NCBI GenBank assembly: GCA_021808665.1 | Contig: JAKBBA010000121.1 | Span: 1-9,261 of the forward strand | Direction of reading: 5' to 3' | Length of the DNA: 9,261 nucleotides | DNA from: Actinomycetes bacterium | GTDB lineage: Bacteria; Actinomycetota; Acidimicrobiia; Acidimicrobiales; Palsa-688 | Shown: piece by piece, positions 1 through 6,093 of the stretch | Numbering within the stretch: position 1 is the first letter of the stretch | Layout: every line of letters begins with the position of its first letter | Made by a program: the position numbers and the translations under genes | The notes under the pieces: model-generated | Seen by the model: only the letters and a program-made list of their open reading frames with translations | Database searches by the model: none | What the model was told of the DNA's origin: nothing

Positions 1-105
1 CATACGGTTCCCGCTAGGGAACTCGTCGACGACGGCGACGGCCGCAGGGTTGCCGGTAAAGGGTCGGTCGGTGAACGCGTCGACCACAGTTAGGTCTAGG
101 GCCAC
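1..105 (-). CDS. PhzF-family isomerase/epimerase, N-terminal 35 codons (runs off the left edge)
   Basis: The minus strand reads from a GTG at 105 into an N-terminus containing VVDAFTDRPFTGNPAAVAVV (residues 7-26). This matches the opening beta strand and glycine loop of the PhzF phenazine-biosynthesis-like family (diaminopimelate-epimerase fold), where VDAFT..PF.GNPAAV is the hallmark. Family members are usually about 260-300 residues, so only the first tenth is visible. An in-frame TAG lies three codons upstream of the GTG, which fixes the start there or at the second GTG seven codons in. There is no good Shine-Dalgarno sequence. The gene follows the serine hydrolase after 44 bases on the same strand and is probably the last visible member of the molybdenum-hydroxylase operon. 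PhzF proteins isomerise varied small substrates, so the reaction here is unknown. The family call is fairly sure despite the short length. Confidence 0.8.
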   Translation of the reverse strand, partial: MALDLTVVDAFTDRPFTGNPAAVAVVDEFPSGNRM

Positions 106-111
106 CTGTTT

Positions 112-117
112 ACTCTA
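112..117 (-). promoter_or_regulatory. Possible -10 box (TAGAGT) for the PhzF-family gene
   Basis: On the minus strand TAGAGT ends six bases before the GTG start of the PhzF gene, the spacing expected if transcription starts at the start codon (leaderless mRNA, common in actinobacteria). No convincing -35 is seen 16-18 bases upstream. The 44-base gap holding it is more AT-rich than its surroundings. It could equally be read through from the upstream operon. Weak evidence. Confidence 0.2.
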
Positions 118-149
118 TTACTCGCAAACTTCCGTCCCTGCACCTAGCT

Positions 150-1163
150 TTACCGACAGCCACCCGACCGGGAGAGGAGAGTCGAAACAAACGACCGTCG
201 CCAGCTTCCGATGGCGTTCGACCCTGGCGGGGACTTGCCGAAACGCACAGCCACCAGATCCAAGCCAGGGCAGACGATGACAGTCTGGCCTTCATAGCCG
301 TCAGCCCAAAAGGTGCCAGCGGGATCGGAGGGATCGGTCCACCAGTGTGCCCCGTAAAAGGTGTGCGAGTCGTCGGGCGTAGCCGAGCGGGCCCTGCGAG
401 CGTGATCGACCCAGCCCGCAGGCAGGATACGACGATTGGCGCACATGCCGCCGCGGAGGTAAAGCTCACCAAAGCGCAGCCAGTCGGTGGTCGTCGCACG
501 AAGATACGAGGACGCCACCCACGTACCCTTGGCGTCGAAGGTCGCTTGCGCGCTTGTCATCCCGAGCGGGTGGAACAGGTTGTCGTCGAGCCACGATGCG
601 TATTCGTCGCCGTAGCCCACCAGTTCTGCCACTGCTCCCGAGATGATGTTAGAGGTGCCGCTCGAGTAACTGAATCGTGAACCGGGCGAAGCGGCGAGAG
701 GCTTCGACGCCGCGTATCCCGCCATGTCGGATACTCCGCCGAATAACATCTCGATAACGTCCGAGCGCTGCGAAGTGGGGTCGTAGTCCTCCACGAAGTC
801 GAGACCGTCGCGCATAGTGAGCAGATCCTCGAGGGTGATCGCGCGGCGCGGGTCCGAAGTCTCGTGCCACATTGGATGGACGGCTGTGTCCGAGAGTGAC
901 AGACGCTGCGATCCGACAAGTACACCGACGGCGGCATGCAGGACCGACTTCGCAACTGACCACGACAAAAGTCGGGTGTCCGGCCCGACGACCTCGCCCT
1001 CGCCGCTCGAGGAATCCATGCGACCCGCGTAGCGTTCGTAGACCAGCGCCCCACGATGGGCGACGGCAACAGCCCACGTCGGTCCGTAGGCAGCTTCGCT
1101 GTCGAAGAGAGGCGCCAGGAGCTCTTCGATTTCCCACTCACGCGGCGGACGTTCGCGCCTCAA
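150..1163 (-). CDS. Serine hydrolase, beta-lactamase superfamily (6-aminohexanoate-dimer hydrolase/EstB-like)
   Basis: Predicted 337-residue enzyme of the class C beta-lactamase/penicillin-binding-protein fold, which cleaves amides or esters through an acyl-serine. The S-x-x-K nucleophile motif is SVAK (Ser69, Lys72, in RLLSWSVAKSV). The Tyr motif is YSS (Tyr166). A GYEGQ segment (289-293) takes the place of the third KTG-like box, as in NylB-type amide hydrolases and EstB-type esterases. TLEDLLTMRDGLDF and FHPLGMTSA are also typical. No signal peptide is visible, so it is probably cytoplasmic. I chose the TTG at 1163, 7 bases after the pucD stop. An in-frame ATG at 1244 would add 27 uncharacteristic residues and overlap pucD by 74 bases. 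Neither start has a clear Shine-Dalgarno sequence, so translational coupling to pucD is likely. Its place in a Mo-hydroxylase operon suggests hydrolysis of an amide, imide or ester in the same pathway (inference). The substrate is unknown. Confidence 0.85.
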   Translation of the reverse strand: MRRERPPREWEIEELLAPLFDSEAAYGPTWAVAVAHRGALVYERYAGRMDSSSGEGEVVGPDTRLLSWSVAKSVLHAAVGVLVGSQRLSLSDTAVHPMWHETSDPRRAITLEDLLTMRDGLDFVEDYDPTSQRSDVIEMLFGGVSDMAGYAASKPLAASPGSRFSYSSGTSNIISGAVAELVGYGDEYASWLDDNLFHPLGMTSAQATFDAKGTWVASSYLRATTTDWLRFGELYLRGGMCANRRILPAGWVDHARRARSATPDDSHTFYGAHWWTDPSDPAGTFWADGYEGQTVIVCPGLDLVAVRFGKSPPGSNAIGSWRRSFVSTLLSRSGGCR

Positions 1164-1170
1164 TGTATCT

Positions 1171-3513
1171 CTACAGGCCGGCGTTATCGCCTGCGAGCAT
1201 CGAACTTCGGTCCTCCGAGGGGTCCGACACAGTATGGATACCATCGGATAAAGCGATGTGCTCAGGGCGCACCGGTGCGCGTGTCAGCTCCAAGCCCGTC
1301 GCAGCCCGGATCGCGGCGAGCACTGCAGGGCCCGAGGAAATTGTTGGTGGCTCGCCAACTCCTTTCGCTCCGAAGGGGGCTTCCGGCTCCGGCTGCTCGA
1401 TGAGCGTCGCGAGGACGTCCGGCATGTCCAACGACGTCGGAATCAGGTAATCGGTGAACGAAGCATTTCGGACGCGTCCTTCATCGAGGATGATTTCCTC
1501 CATCACCGCGAGGCCGATCCCCTGGGCGATACCCCCTTCGATTTGCCCGGTGACCGCCAGCGGGTTGAGCGCTCGGCCTACGTCCTGTCCTGTCGAGACC
1601 TGGACCACCTTGACCAATCCGAGCCCGCGGTCTACGTCGACTACCGCCCGATGTGCCGCGAACATTAATGACAGATGCGCGTCGCCTTGGCCGTCCGCGT
1701 CGAGCGCCATGGTCGGACGGTGGTGATACACCTCCTCGACGTCGATCGGTCCTGAGATCAAAAGCTCCGCTGCCGTCACTCGCCGACCGCTGACCGTGCT
1801 TCGCAGTTCTCCCGTGTCGTAGGCCACGGCGGCGGCCGGCTCGTCGAGCTCAGAGGCTGCCCTCTCCGAAAGGATATGGCGCACTGCTGCGCACGCCAGC
1901 ATAAGCGCCCCGCCGCTCATCCAAGTCTGACGTGATGCGCTGCTCGATCCGGCTGAGCCGACATCGGAGGTGTTCGCCTGGGCGAGAACGACTCCGAACG
2001 GACCCAGCTCCTCGGCGATGATCTGGCCTGCGAGCGTAACGAATCCCTGACCGACTTCGGCGGTGGCTATGAAGACCGTGGCAGTCACGTTGGCCGAGTC
2101 GTCGCTTTCGAGGCGTACTCGCGCCGATGCGTAGTCGTCGAAGCCCTCCGAGTAGGCGATGTTCTTGAAGCTGACAGCGACGCCGACGCCGCGGGACACG
2201 TCTGACACGTCTGCACTCAGACCGGCTCCGCCGGGAAGCGACAATGCAGGATCCTCCAAGCAGCGCCCTGAAGGCATCGGAAGGCCCACGGCGGCCTCAA
2301 TCACTTCGCGTACCGGCACGACACCTGTCAATACTTGACCCGTGATCATCCGGTCGTAACGGCGAAGCGCGTTGCGGAGTCGAAGGTCGACGGGATCGAC
2401 GTGGAGGGCCGCTGCCAGCTTGTCCATCTGGGCTTCGTGGCCGTAGCAGACCTGAACCGAACCGAAGCCTCGCATCGCCCCGCACGGAGGGTTGTTGGTC
2501 CGAACCGCGTAGGCGTCGATGGTTGCGTTAGCCACCCTGTACGGTCCGGGTGCGAAGCACGCCGCGTTGGAAACGACGGCATTAGACGACGACAGGTACG
2601 CTCCGCCATCGAGGACGAGTCGTGCTTCGACCTTGACGAGGTTCCCGGCATAGTCGGCGTGATGGCGGTACCACATCTTTGCGGGATGGCGGTGGACGTG
2701 ACCGAAGAAGGACTCCTCGCGCGAGTAGACCATTTTGACTGGCCGGCCGCAGCGAAGCGCCAGCAGGCAGAGGTGGATCTGCAGGCTCACGTCCTCGCGC
2801 CCGCCGAACGCACCCCCGACGCCGGCCAGGTGCAACCTGACAAGGCTTGCGGGCAGTCCCAGGCTCGCGGCTATCTGGTCGCGGTCTACGTGCAGCCACT
2901 GCGTGGCGATATACAGGTCCACACCGCCGTCTTCGCCTGGCACTGCGAGCCCGGATTCGGGGCCGAGGAACGCCTGGTCTTGCATTCCGACCTCGTAGGT
3001 TCCCTCGACGACGACATCACCGACGATTCCTGGGTCACCGTGGCGGATTCGCACGTGACGAAAAAGGTTCCCGTCAGGGTGCAATGGATCACTTCGCAGG
3101 GCGACTTCGGCGTCGACTACCGGCTCGACCAACTCGTATTCCACTAGGACCGCCCGCGCTGCTAGACGGGCCGTCTCGGGATGATCAGCGGCGACAGCAG
3201 CAATCGGCTCGCCGTGATAGCGCACCACGTCAGAAGCGAATACAGGCTGGTCCGCAACCTCCAAACCGAAAGTCGGCCTGCCAGGCACGTCGGAGGCCGC
3301 GATAGCTGCGCGCACTCCCGGGATGGCGAGCGCAGGGCGAAGGTCGACAGATCGAATCCGAGCCGAAACGTGCGGGCTACGAAGCGTGTGGCCCCATAGC
3401 ATTGCATCCATCCAAAGGTCCGAGGAGAACGCGAACTCGCCGCGCACCTTTGGGATGCCGTCGGGGCGGAGCTCCGACTTGCCTAGCCCTGTGGTGCGCG
3501 TTCTTGTAGTCAT
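1171..3513 (-). CDS. pucD: Xanthine dehydrogenase-family molybdopterin subunit (PucD-like)
   Basis: The 780-residue catalytic subunit of a heterotrimeric molybdenum hydroxylase, which hydroxylates a purine or related N-heterocycle at the Mo centre. An aldehyde-oxidase/XDH a/b-hammerhead domain spans about 18-130 and the Mo-cofactor domains about 150-760. Visible motifs are GGAFGGRE (233-240), AMRGFG (346-351, with the conserved substrate-side Arg348), EVGQGFVTLAGQ (486-497), STGQDVGRALNP (641-652) and GVGEPP (718-723), whose Glu721 is the catalytic base. The stretch SREESFFGHVHRHPAKM (264-280) is what makes me favour the PucD branch over CO dehydrogenase CoxL; the AYRCSFR-type active loop of CoxL is absent. 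I chose ATG at 3513, 4 bases after the pucE stop, because the longer open frame to 3729 only antisense-overlaps or frame-overlaps pucE with unrelated sequence. The 780-residue length is normal. Hypoxanthine/xanthine is the likeliest substrate, but other azaheterocycles are possible. Confidence 0.92.
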   Translation of the reverse strand: MTTRTRTTGLGKSELRPDGIPKVRGEFAFSSDLWMDAMLWGHTLRSPHVSARIRSVDLRPALAIPGVRAAIAASDVPGRPTFGLEVADQPVFASDVVRYHGEPIAAVAADHPETARLAARAVLVEYELVEPVVDAEVALRSDPLHPDGNLFRHVRIRHGDPGIVGDVVVEGTYEVGMQDQAFLGPESGLAVPGEDGGVDLYIATQWLHVDRDQIAASLGLPASLVRLHLAGVGGAFGGREDVSLQIHLCLLALRCGRPVKMVYSREESFFGHVHRHPAKMWYRHHADYAGNLVKVEARLVLDGGAYLSSSNAVVSNAACFAPGPYRVANATIDAYAVRTNNPPCGAMRGFGSVQVCYGHEAQMDKLAAALHVDPVDLRLRNALRRYDRMITGQVLTGVVPVREVIEAAVGLPMPSGRCLEDPALSLPGGAGLSADVSDVSRGVGVAVSFKNIAYSEGFDDYASARVRLESDDSANVTATVFIATAEVGQGFVTLAGQIIAEELGPFGVVLAQANTSDVGSAGSSSASRQTWMSGGALMLACAAVRHILSERAASELDEPAAAVAYDTGELRSTVSGRRVTAAELLISGPIDVEEVYHHRPTMALDADGQGDAHLSLMFAAHRAVVDVDRGLGLVKVVQVSTGQDVGRALNPLAVTGQIEGGIAQGIGLAVMEEIILDEGRVRNASFTDYLIPTSLDMPDVLATLIEQPEPEAPFGAKGVGEPPTISSGPAVLAAIRAATGLELTRAPVRPEHIALSDGIHTVSDPSEDRSSMLAGDNAGL

Positions 3514-3517
3514 ACCG

Positions 3518-4051
3518 CTAGAGCCGGGCACAGGACCGCCCCCTTTGAACCTCTCGGACAGCCTCGAAGATCCGGCCGTAGCCCGTACAGCGGCAGAGGT
3601 TCCCCGACAGCGACTCCCGAATCTCCATGTCGGTCGCGTCGGGGGAATGGCGAAGAAGATCGTATATCGCCACGACCAAACCGGGAGTGCAGAACCCGCA
3701 CTGCACCGCCCCGCAGCGGACCATAGCATCCTGCACGTCGGCTGCGTCTCCGCTGGCGCTCAGGCCTTCGACGGTCCGTATTGTGCAGCCCTGCGCGTCG
3801 GCTGCGAGAATGAGGCAGGAGCAAACGACGACGTCGTCTAAAAGTACTGAGCAAGATCCGCATTCTCCCTGCTCGCAAGCATTCTTCGATCCCGGAAGGC
3901 CGAGGCGTTCCCTGAGCACGTAAAGAAGAGTCTCGCCCAGCCACGATCCGCGAACTCTGCGACTTCTTCCGTCGACGGTCAGGTCGAAGTCGTTACTGGA
4001 GCTCCAAGGCACGGTCGAGCCATCGATATGGGCGTCGGGGCTATCCGGCAT
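3518..4051 (-). CDS. pucE: Xanthine dehydrogenase-family 2x[2Fe-2S] subunit (PucE-like)
   Basis: Small electron-transfer subunit (177 residues), which passes electrons from the Mo centre to FAD. The plant-ferredoxin-type cluster ligands are Cys59, Cys64, Cys67 and Cys79 (CEQGECGSC then SCL). The second, all-helical cluster domain has Cys118, Cys121, Cys153 and Cys155 (QCGFCTPG and NLCRCTGY). All eight ligands are present. Compared with many homologues it has an extra N-terminal stretch of about 20 polar residues before the ferredoxin fold. The ATG at 4051 overlaps the end of pucC by 11 bases, with GAGGAG 11 bases upstream, so translation is probably coupled. pucD starts 4 bases after its stop. 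A very secure family assignment. The symbol assumes the trimer is the purine enzyme. Confidence 0.93.
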   Translation of the reverse strand: MPDSPDAHIDGSTVPWSSSNDFDLTVDGRSRRVRGSWLGETLLYVLRERLGLPGSKNACEQGECGSCSVLLDDVVVCSCLILAADAQGCTIRTVEGLSASGDAADVQDAMVRCGAVQCGFCTPGLVVAIYDLLRHSPDATDMEIRESLSGNLCRCTGYGRIFEAVREVQRGRSCARL

Positions 4052-4886
4052 CGCGCAGGCATCTCCTCAGTCCCCGTTCGGCAATGACCGCAACGGCCGC
4101 TCGCCGGTAGGCGGCGCTCGATCGGTGGTCGTCGATCGGCGACGCTTCCGATGCGGCGAGAGAACCGAAGCGGGCAAGAGCCGAATCCGATGCGGTCATT
4201 GCTGCCCAGTCGATCTCGGATGCCGCGAAAGCCTCCGCCTGCGGCGCGCGAAGCGGTACCGGCCCGACGGAGCCGAGCGCGCAGGAAACCGTCTCCGCTT
4301 CGGGATCGATGCCGACGGCCGCCGAAGCGATGGATATGACCATGGCATTCCTCGTGCCGACCTTCAGAAAGTGTTGCGGTCCGCGTGGCCGTCTCGTCGT
4401 CACGTCGACGATTATCTCGCCTGGCAGCATAGAAGTACGTTTCGGGCCGGTTACCAAGTCGTGGAGGGCGACACTTCGCCGCCCGGTCGTTCCGGCGAGG
4501 CCGACGCGGGCGTCGAGGCCCAACAGGACGGGCAGCGTGTCACCAGCAGGGCTGGCTGTGGCGACGTTTCCGCCGAGTGTCCCCATGTTGCGGATCTGCG
4601 GCGAACCCACGCTGCGAGCAGCGCCCGCCAGTGCCGGTAGCAAACCGGTGAGCTGCTCGATCATGGCGGTATAGGTCGTCGAGGCGCCAATTGTGATCGT
4701 GTCGGAATCAGCGCTCCATCCCCGCAGATCGTCGACGCGCCGCAGGGAAACTACGCCCGTCGGCCGTCGCAACCCGAAGCTGACCTGCACGCAGAAGTCG
4801 GTCCCTCCCGCAAGCAGCTGCGCGTCTGGAGCTCCCGCCACTGCATCAATCGCCTCGTCTAGGGTGCTTGGAACAGCCAAAGCCAC
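4041..4886 (-). CDS. pucC: Xanthine dehydrogenase-family FAD-binding subunit (PucC-like)
   Basis: The 281-residue flavoprotein subunit of the molybdenum hydroxylase, which hands electrons from the Fe-S subunit to NAD+ or another acceptor. PCMH-type FAD domain motifs are LLAGGTDF (24-31, pyrophosphate loop) and MGTLGGNVATASPAGD (101-116). The C-terminal CO-dehydrogenase flavoprotein domain ends with the conserved DDHRSSAAYRR (252-262). The start is the GTG at 4886, because a perfect GGAGG lies 7 bases upstream and the protein then begins at the expected ALAVPSTLDEAI segment. An open frame continues to 4994, but it would run into the divergent deaminase gene and adds non-conserved residues. It is the first gene of the leftward operon, divergent from the deaminase 82 bases away. 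No NAD-site assignment is possible from sequence alone. Confidence 0.92.
   Translation of the reverse strand: MALAVPSTLDEAIDAVAGAPDAQLLAGGTDFCVQVSFGLRRPTGVVSLRRVDDLRGWSADSDTITIGASTTYTAMIEQLTGLLPALAGAARSVGSPQIRNMGTLGGNVATASPAGDTLPVLLGLDARVGLAGTTGRRSVALHDLVTGPKRTSMLPGEIIVDVTTRRPRGPQHFLKVGTRNAMVISIASAAVGIDPEAETVSCALGSVGPVPLRAPQAEAFAASEIDWAAMTASDSALARFGSLAASEASPIDDHRSSAAYRRAAVAVIAERGLRRCLRDAG
4063..4068 (-). promoter_or_regulatory. Ribosome binding site of pucE (GAGGAG, inside pucC)
   Basis: GAGGAG on the minus strand lies 11 bases before the pucE ATG, within the last codons of pucC. The spacing is a little long. Together with the 11-base gene overlap it supports coupled translation of the FAD and Fe-S subunits. 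Confidence 0.5.
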
Positions 4887-4893
4887 GTCATAA

Positions 4894-4898
4894 CCTCC
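4894..4898 (-). promoter_or_regulatory. Ribosome binding site of pucC (GGAGG) that decides the GTG start
   Basis: GGAGG on the minus strand followed by seven bases (TTATGAC) and GTG. This ideal spacing selects the GTG at 4886 over the ATG options upstream. A weak promoter may precede it: TCGACC, 16 bases, TAAGAC on the minus strand (4933-4906). Confidence 0.75.
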
Positions 4899-4953
4899 GA
4901 TCGCAGTCTTACCGATCCTCGCGCACTGGTCGAGGCGGCCGGAATTTCGTGGG

Positions 4954-4959
4954 TATGAT
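4954..4959 (+). promoter_or_regulatory. -10 box (TATGAT) for a probable leaderless deaminase mRNA
   Basis: TATGAT matches the TAnnnT actinobacterial -10 element (5 of 6 with TATAAT). It ends nine bases before the GTG of the deaminase gene, so transcription would begin within about 3 bases of the start codon. No Shine-Dalgarno sequence is present. A poor -35 (TCGAGG, 4930-4935) overlaps the possible -35 of the leftward pucC promoter, so the two divergent promoters may compete. Confidence 0.45.
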
Positions 4960-4968
4960 CCGGACATT

Positions 4969-5967
4969 GTGAACCACGAGCTTTTGCGTCGCATGCCGAA
5001 AGTCGAACTGCACGTTCACCTCGAGGGCAGCTTCGACGCCGAAAGGATCGCCCAGCTGGCACGCGAAGCCGGGGAGGTGATGCCCTACGACAAGGAGTCT
5101 GTTCTGTCGCCGTCGAACCTCGACGAACTTTTGACCAGGCTCGACTGGTGGTGTGGGCTGGTGCGTACCCCCGAGCAGGTCGAGCGCCAGGCATACGACC
5201 TTGCGAGGCGCCTGTCTGATGACGGGGTCGTATACGCGGAGGTGATCGTCAACCCCACACACTGGAGCGCCCTGCGACGCGACGTCCTGTTGGAGGCCGT
5301 ATCGGAGGGTTTCGCCCGGGCCTCAGCTCAGGGTTTGTGCGACGCCTGGTTGCTTGTATCTCTCCTGCGCAGCCAGACAAGCGACGAAGCTATAGAGCTA
5401 GTCGCGGAACTCGAGCGGCGCCCGCCCTCACGCCTGGTCGGGCTGTCCATCGACGGCAACGAGGCAGCCGCAGGACCGACCGGCGAGCGCTTCGCTTCCG
5501 CATTCGCCTTGGCGGCCACGATCGGCTTGGGGCGTACCGCGCACGCGGGGGAGTCGTCGGGTCCCGAAGGCGTATGGTCAGCCCTCGACCAGCTTCGGGT
5601 TACGCGCATCGATCACGGGGTTCGCTCGATCGAGGATCCTCACCTGATCGAGCGATTGATCGACGACTCGGTCACCCTTGACGTCTGTCTGACCTCGAAC
5701 GTTCGTTTGCTCTACGGCACGATCGACCTTCACCCGCTGCGACAGCTCGTCGAGCGCGGGGTGGCGGTCACGATCAACACTGACGACCCGGCGACCCTCG
5801 GGGTCAACCTCACGTCGGAGATGGCATTGGCTGAAACCGTGTGCTCGTGGGGTATCGACGGGGCGATTGGCGCCACGGAAAGGGCGATTGCAGCCAGTTT
5901 CGCCTCCGACGCCAAGGCGACGGAGCTTCGAAGGATGTTGGACGTGTTCGCCGCACAGGTCATGTGA
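4969..5967 (+). CDS. add: Adenosine deaminase-family protein
   Basis: A 332-residue TIM-barrel metal hydrolase of the adenosine/adenine deaminase family, a cytoplasmic enzyme that hydrolytically removes the 6-amino group of a purine (nucleoside). Metal and catalytic residues are all visible: His15-x-His17 in KVELHVHLEGS, His192 and catalytic Glu195 in HAGE, His216 in IDHG, and Asp272/Asp273 in INTDDP. CLTSNV (240-245) is also diagnostic. Length is normal for the family. The substrate-loop segment usually written GxDLxGxE reads GLSIDGNE (158-165), so preference for adenosine over adenine or another 6-aminopurine is not certain. I chose the GTG at 4969, which gives the usual 5-10 residues before the metal motif. 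The next in-frame start is the ATG at residue 9. It is divergent from the Mo-hydroxylase operon, where its product (inosine to hypoxanthine after nucleoside cleavage) would feed the pathway. Confidence 0.9.
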   Translation: MNHELLRRMPKVELHVHLEGSFDAERIAQLAREAGEVMPYDKESVLSPSNLDELLTRLDWWCGLVRTPEQVERQAYDLARRLSDDGVVYAEVIVNPTHWSALRRDVLLEAVSEGFARASAQGLCDAWLLVSLLRSQTSDEAIELVAELERRPPSRLVGLSIDGNEAAAGPTGERFASAFALAATIGLGRTAHAGESSGPEGVWSALDQLRVTRIDHGVRSIEDPHLIERLIDDSVTLDVCLTSNVRLLYGTIDLHPLRQLVERGVAVTINTDDPATLGVNLTSEMALAETVCSWGIDGAIGATERAIAASFASDAKATELRRMLDVFAAQVM

Positions 5968-5977
5968 ACAGCCTGTT
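5967..5977. repeat. Short inverted repeat AACAG-C-CTGTT at the deaminase stop codon
   Basis: An 11-bp perfect inverted repeat (5-1-5) overlaps the last base of the deaminase stop codon. With a one-base bulge it extends into flanking GTG/CAC. It is too short and lacks a T run, so it is unlikely to be a terminator. A regulator half of a composite operator upstream of the permease promoter is possible. Confidence 0.25.
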
Positions 5978-5984
5978 ACACCTG

Positions 5985-5996
5985 GCGGTCGACCGC
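5985..5996. promoter_or_regulatory. Perfect 12-bp palindrome GCGGTCGACCGC, candidate operator
   Basis: An uninterrupted perfect dyad lies 8 bases upstream of the -35 box of the permease promoter, centred near -50 from the expected transcription start. That position suits an activator or a repressor dimer. It has no loop or T tract, so it is not a terminator. I do not see the full motif elsewhere in the window. The neighbouring YkoF-HTH regulator is the obvious candidate binder (inference). Confidence 0.45.
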
Positions 5997-6004
5997 TACG
6001 GTCA

Positions 6005-6034
6005 TTGACAGCGACGGCCGTGAATCCCTAGCAT
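6005..6034 (+). promoter_or_regulatory. Sigma-70/SigA-type promoter of the permease-amidohydrolase operon
   Basis: TTGACA (6005-6010, perfect -35), an 18-base spacer, then TAGCAT (6029-6034), which fits the actinobacterial TAnnnT -10. The start is expected near 6041, leaving a leader of about 53 bases before the permease TTG. It is the best promoter in the window. Confidence 0.7.
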
Positions 6035-6047
6035 GCGGTGCGTTCGG

Positions 6048-6073
6048 GACGCTTTCTTCGAGATGGGAGCGTC
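6048..6073 (+). promoter_or_regulatory. Stem-loop in the permease 5' leader
   Basis: GACGCTTTC (6048-6056) pairs along its whole length with GGGAGCGTC (6065-6073), counting two G-U pairs, around an 8-base loop. The 9-bp stem starts a few bases after the predicted transcript start and ends 3 bases before the Shine-Dalgarno run. It could protect the 5' end or modulate ribosome access. No T run follows, so it is not an intrinsic terminator. It resembles no riboswitch class I know. Confidence 0.5.
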
Positions 6074-6076
6074 ACT

Positions 6077-6087
6077 AAGGAGGAGGG
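6077..6087 (+). promoter_or_regulatory. Strong ribosome binding site AAGGAGGAGGG that fixes a TTG start
   Basis: A double Shine-Dalgarno run ends 6 bases before the TTG at 6094. Its strength offsets the weak start codon. No ATG or GTG in the permease frame lies nearby. Confidence 0.8.
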
Positions 6088-6093
6088 AAGGTT

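Noticed and set aside
1164..1244. ATG at 1244 as the start of the serine hydrolase
   Set aside because: It overlaps the pucD 3' end by 74 bases and adds an Arg/Cys-rich stretch unlike hydrolase N-termini. The TTG at 1163 fits operon spacing better, although it cannot be proven.
2335..3147. A 270-codon plus-strand open frame inside pucD
   Set aside because: Antisense shadow. The minus strand carries conserved Mo-hydroxylase motifs across the whole stretch, and the plus frame shows none.
3514..3729. Extending pucD upstream to an ATG at 3729
   Set aside because: The added 72 residues are not conserved Mo-subunit sequence and coincide with the essential C-terminal Fe-S domain of pucE in another frame. 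The ATG at 3513 is 4 bases after the pucE stop.
4887..4994. Extending pucC to a start at 4994
   Set aside because: It would overlap the divergent deaminase gene, add non-conserved residues and ignore the ideal GGAGG-N7-GTG signal.
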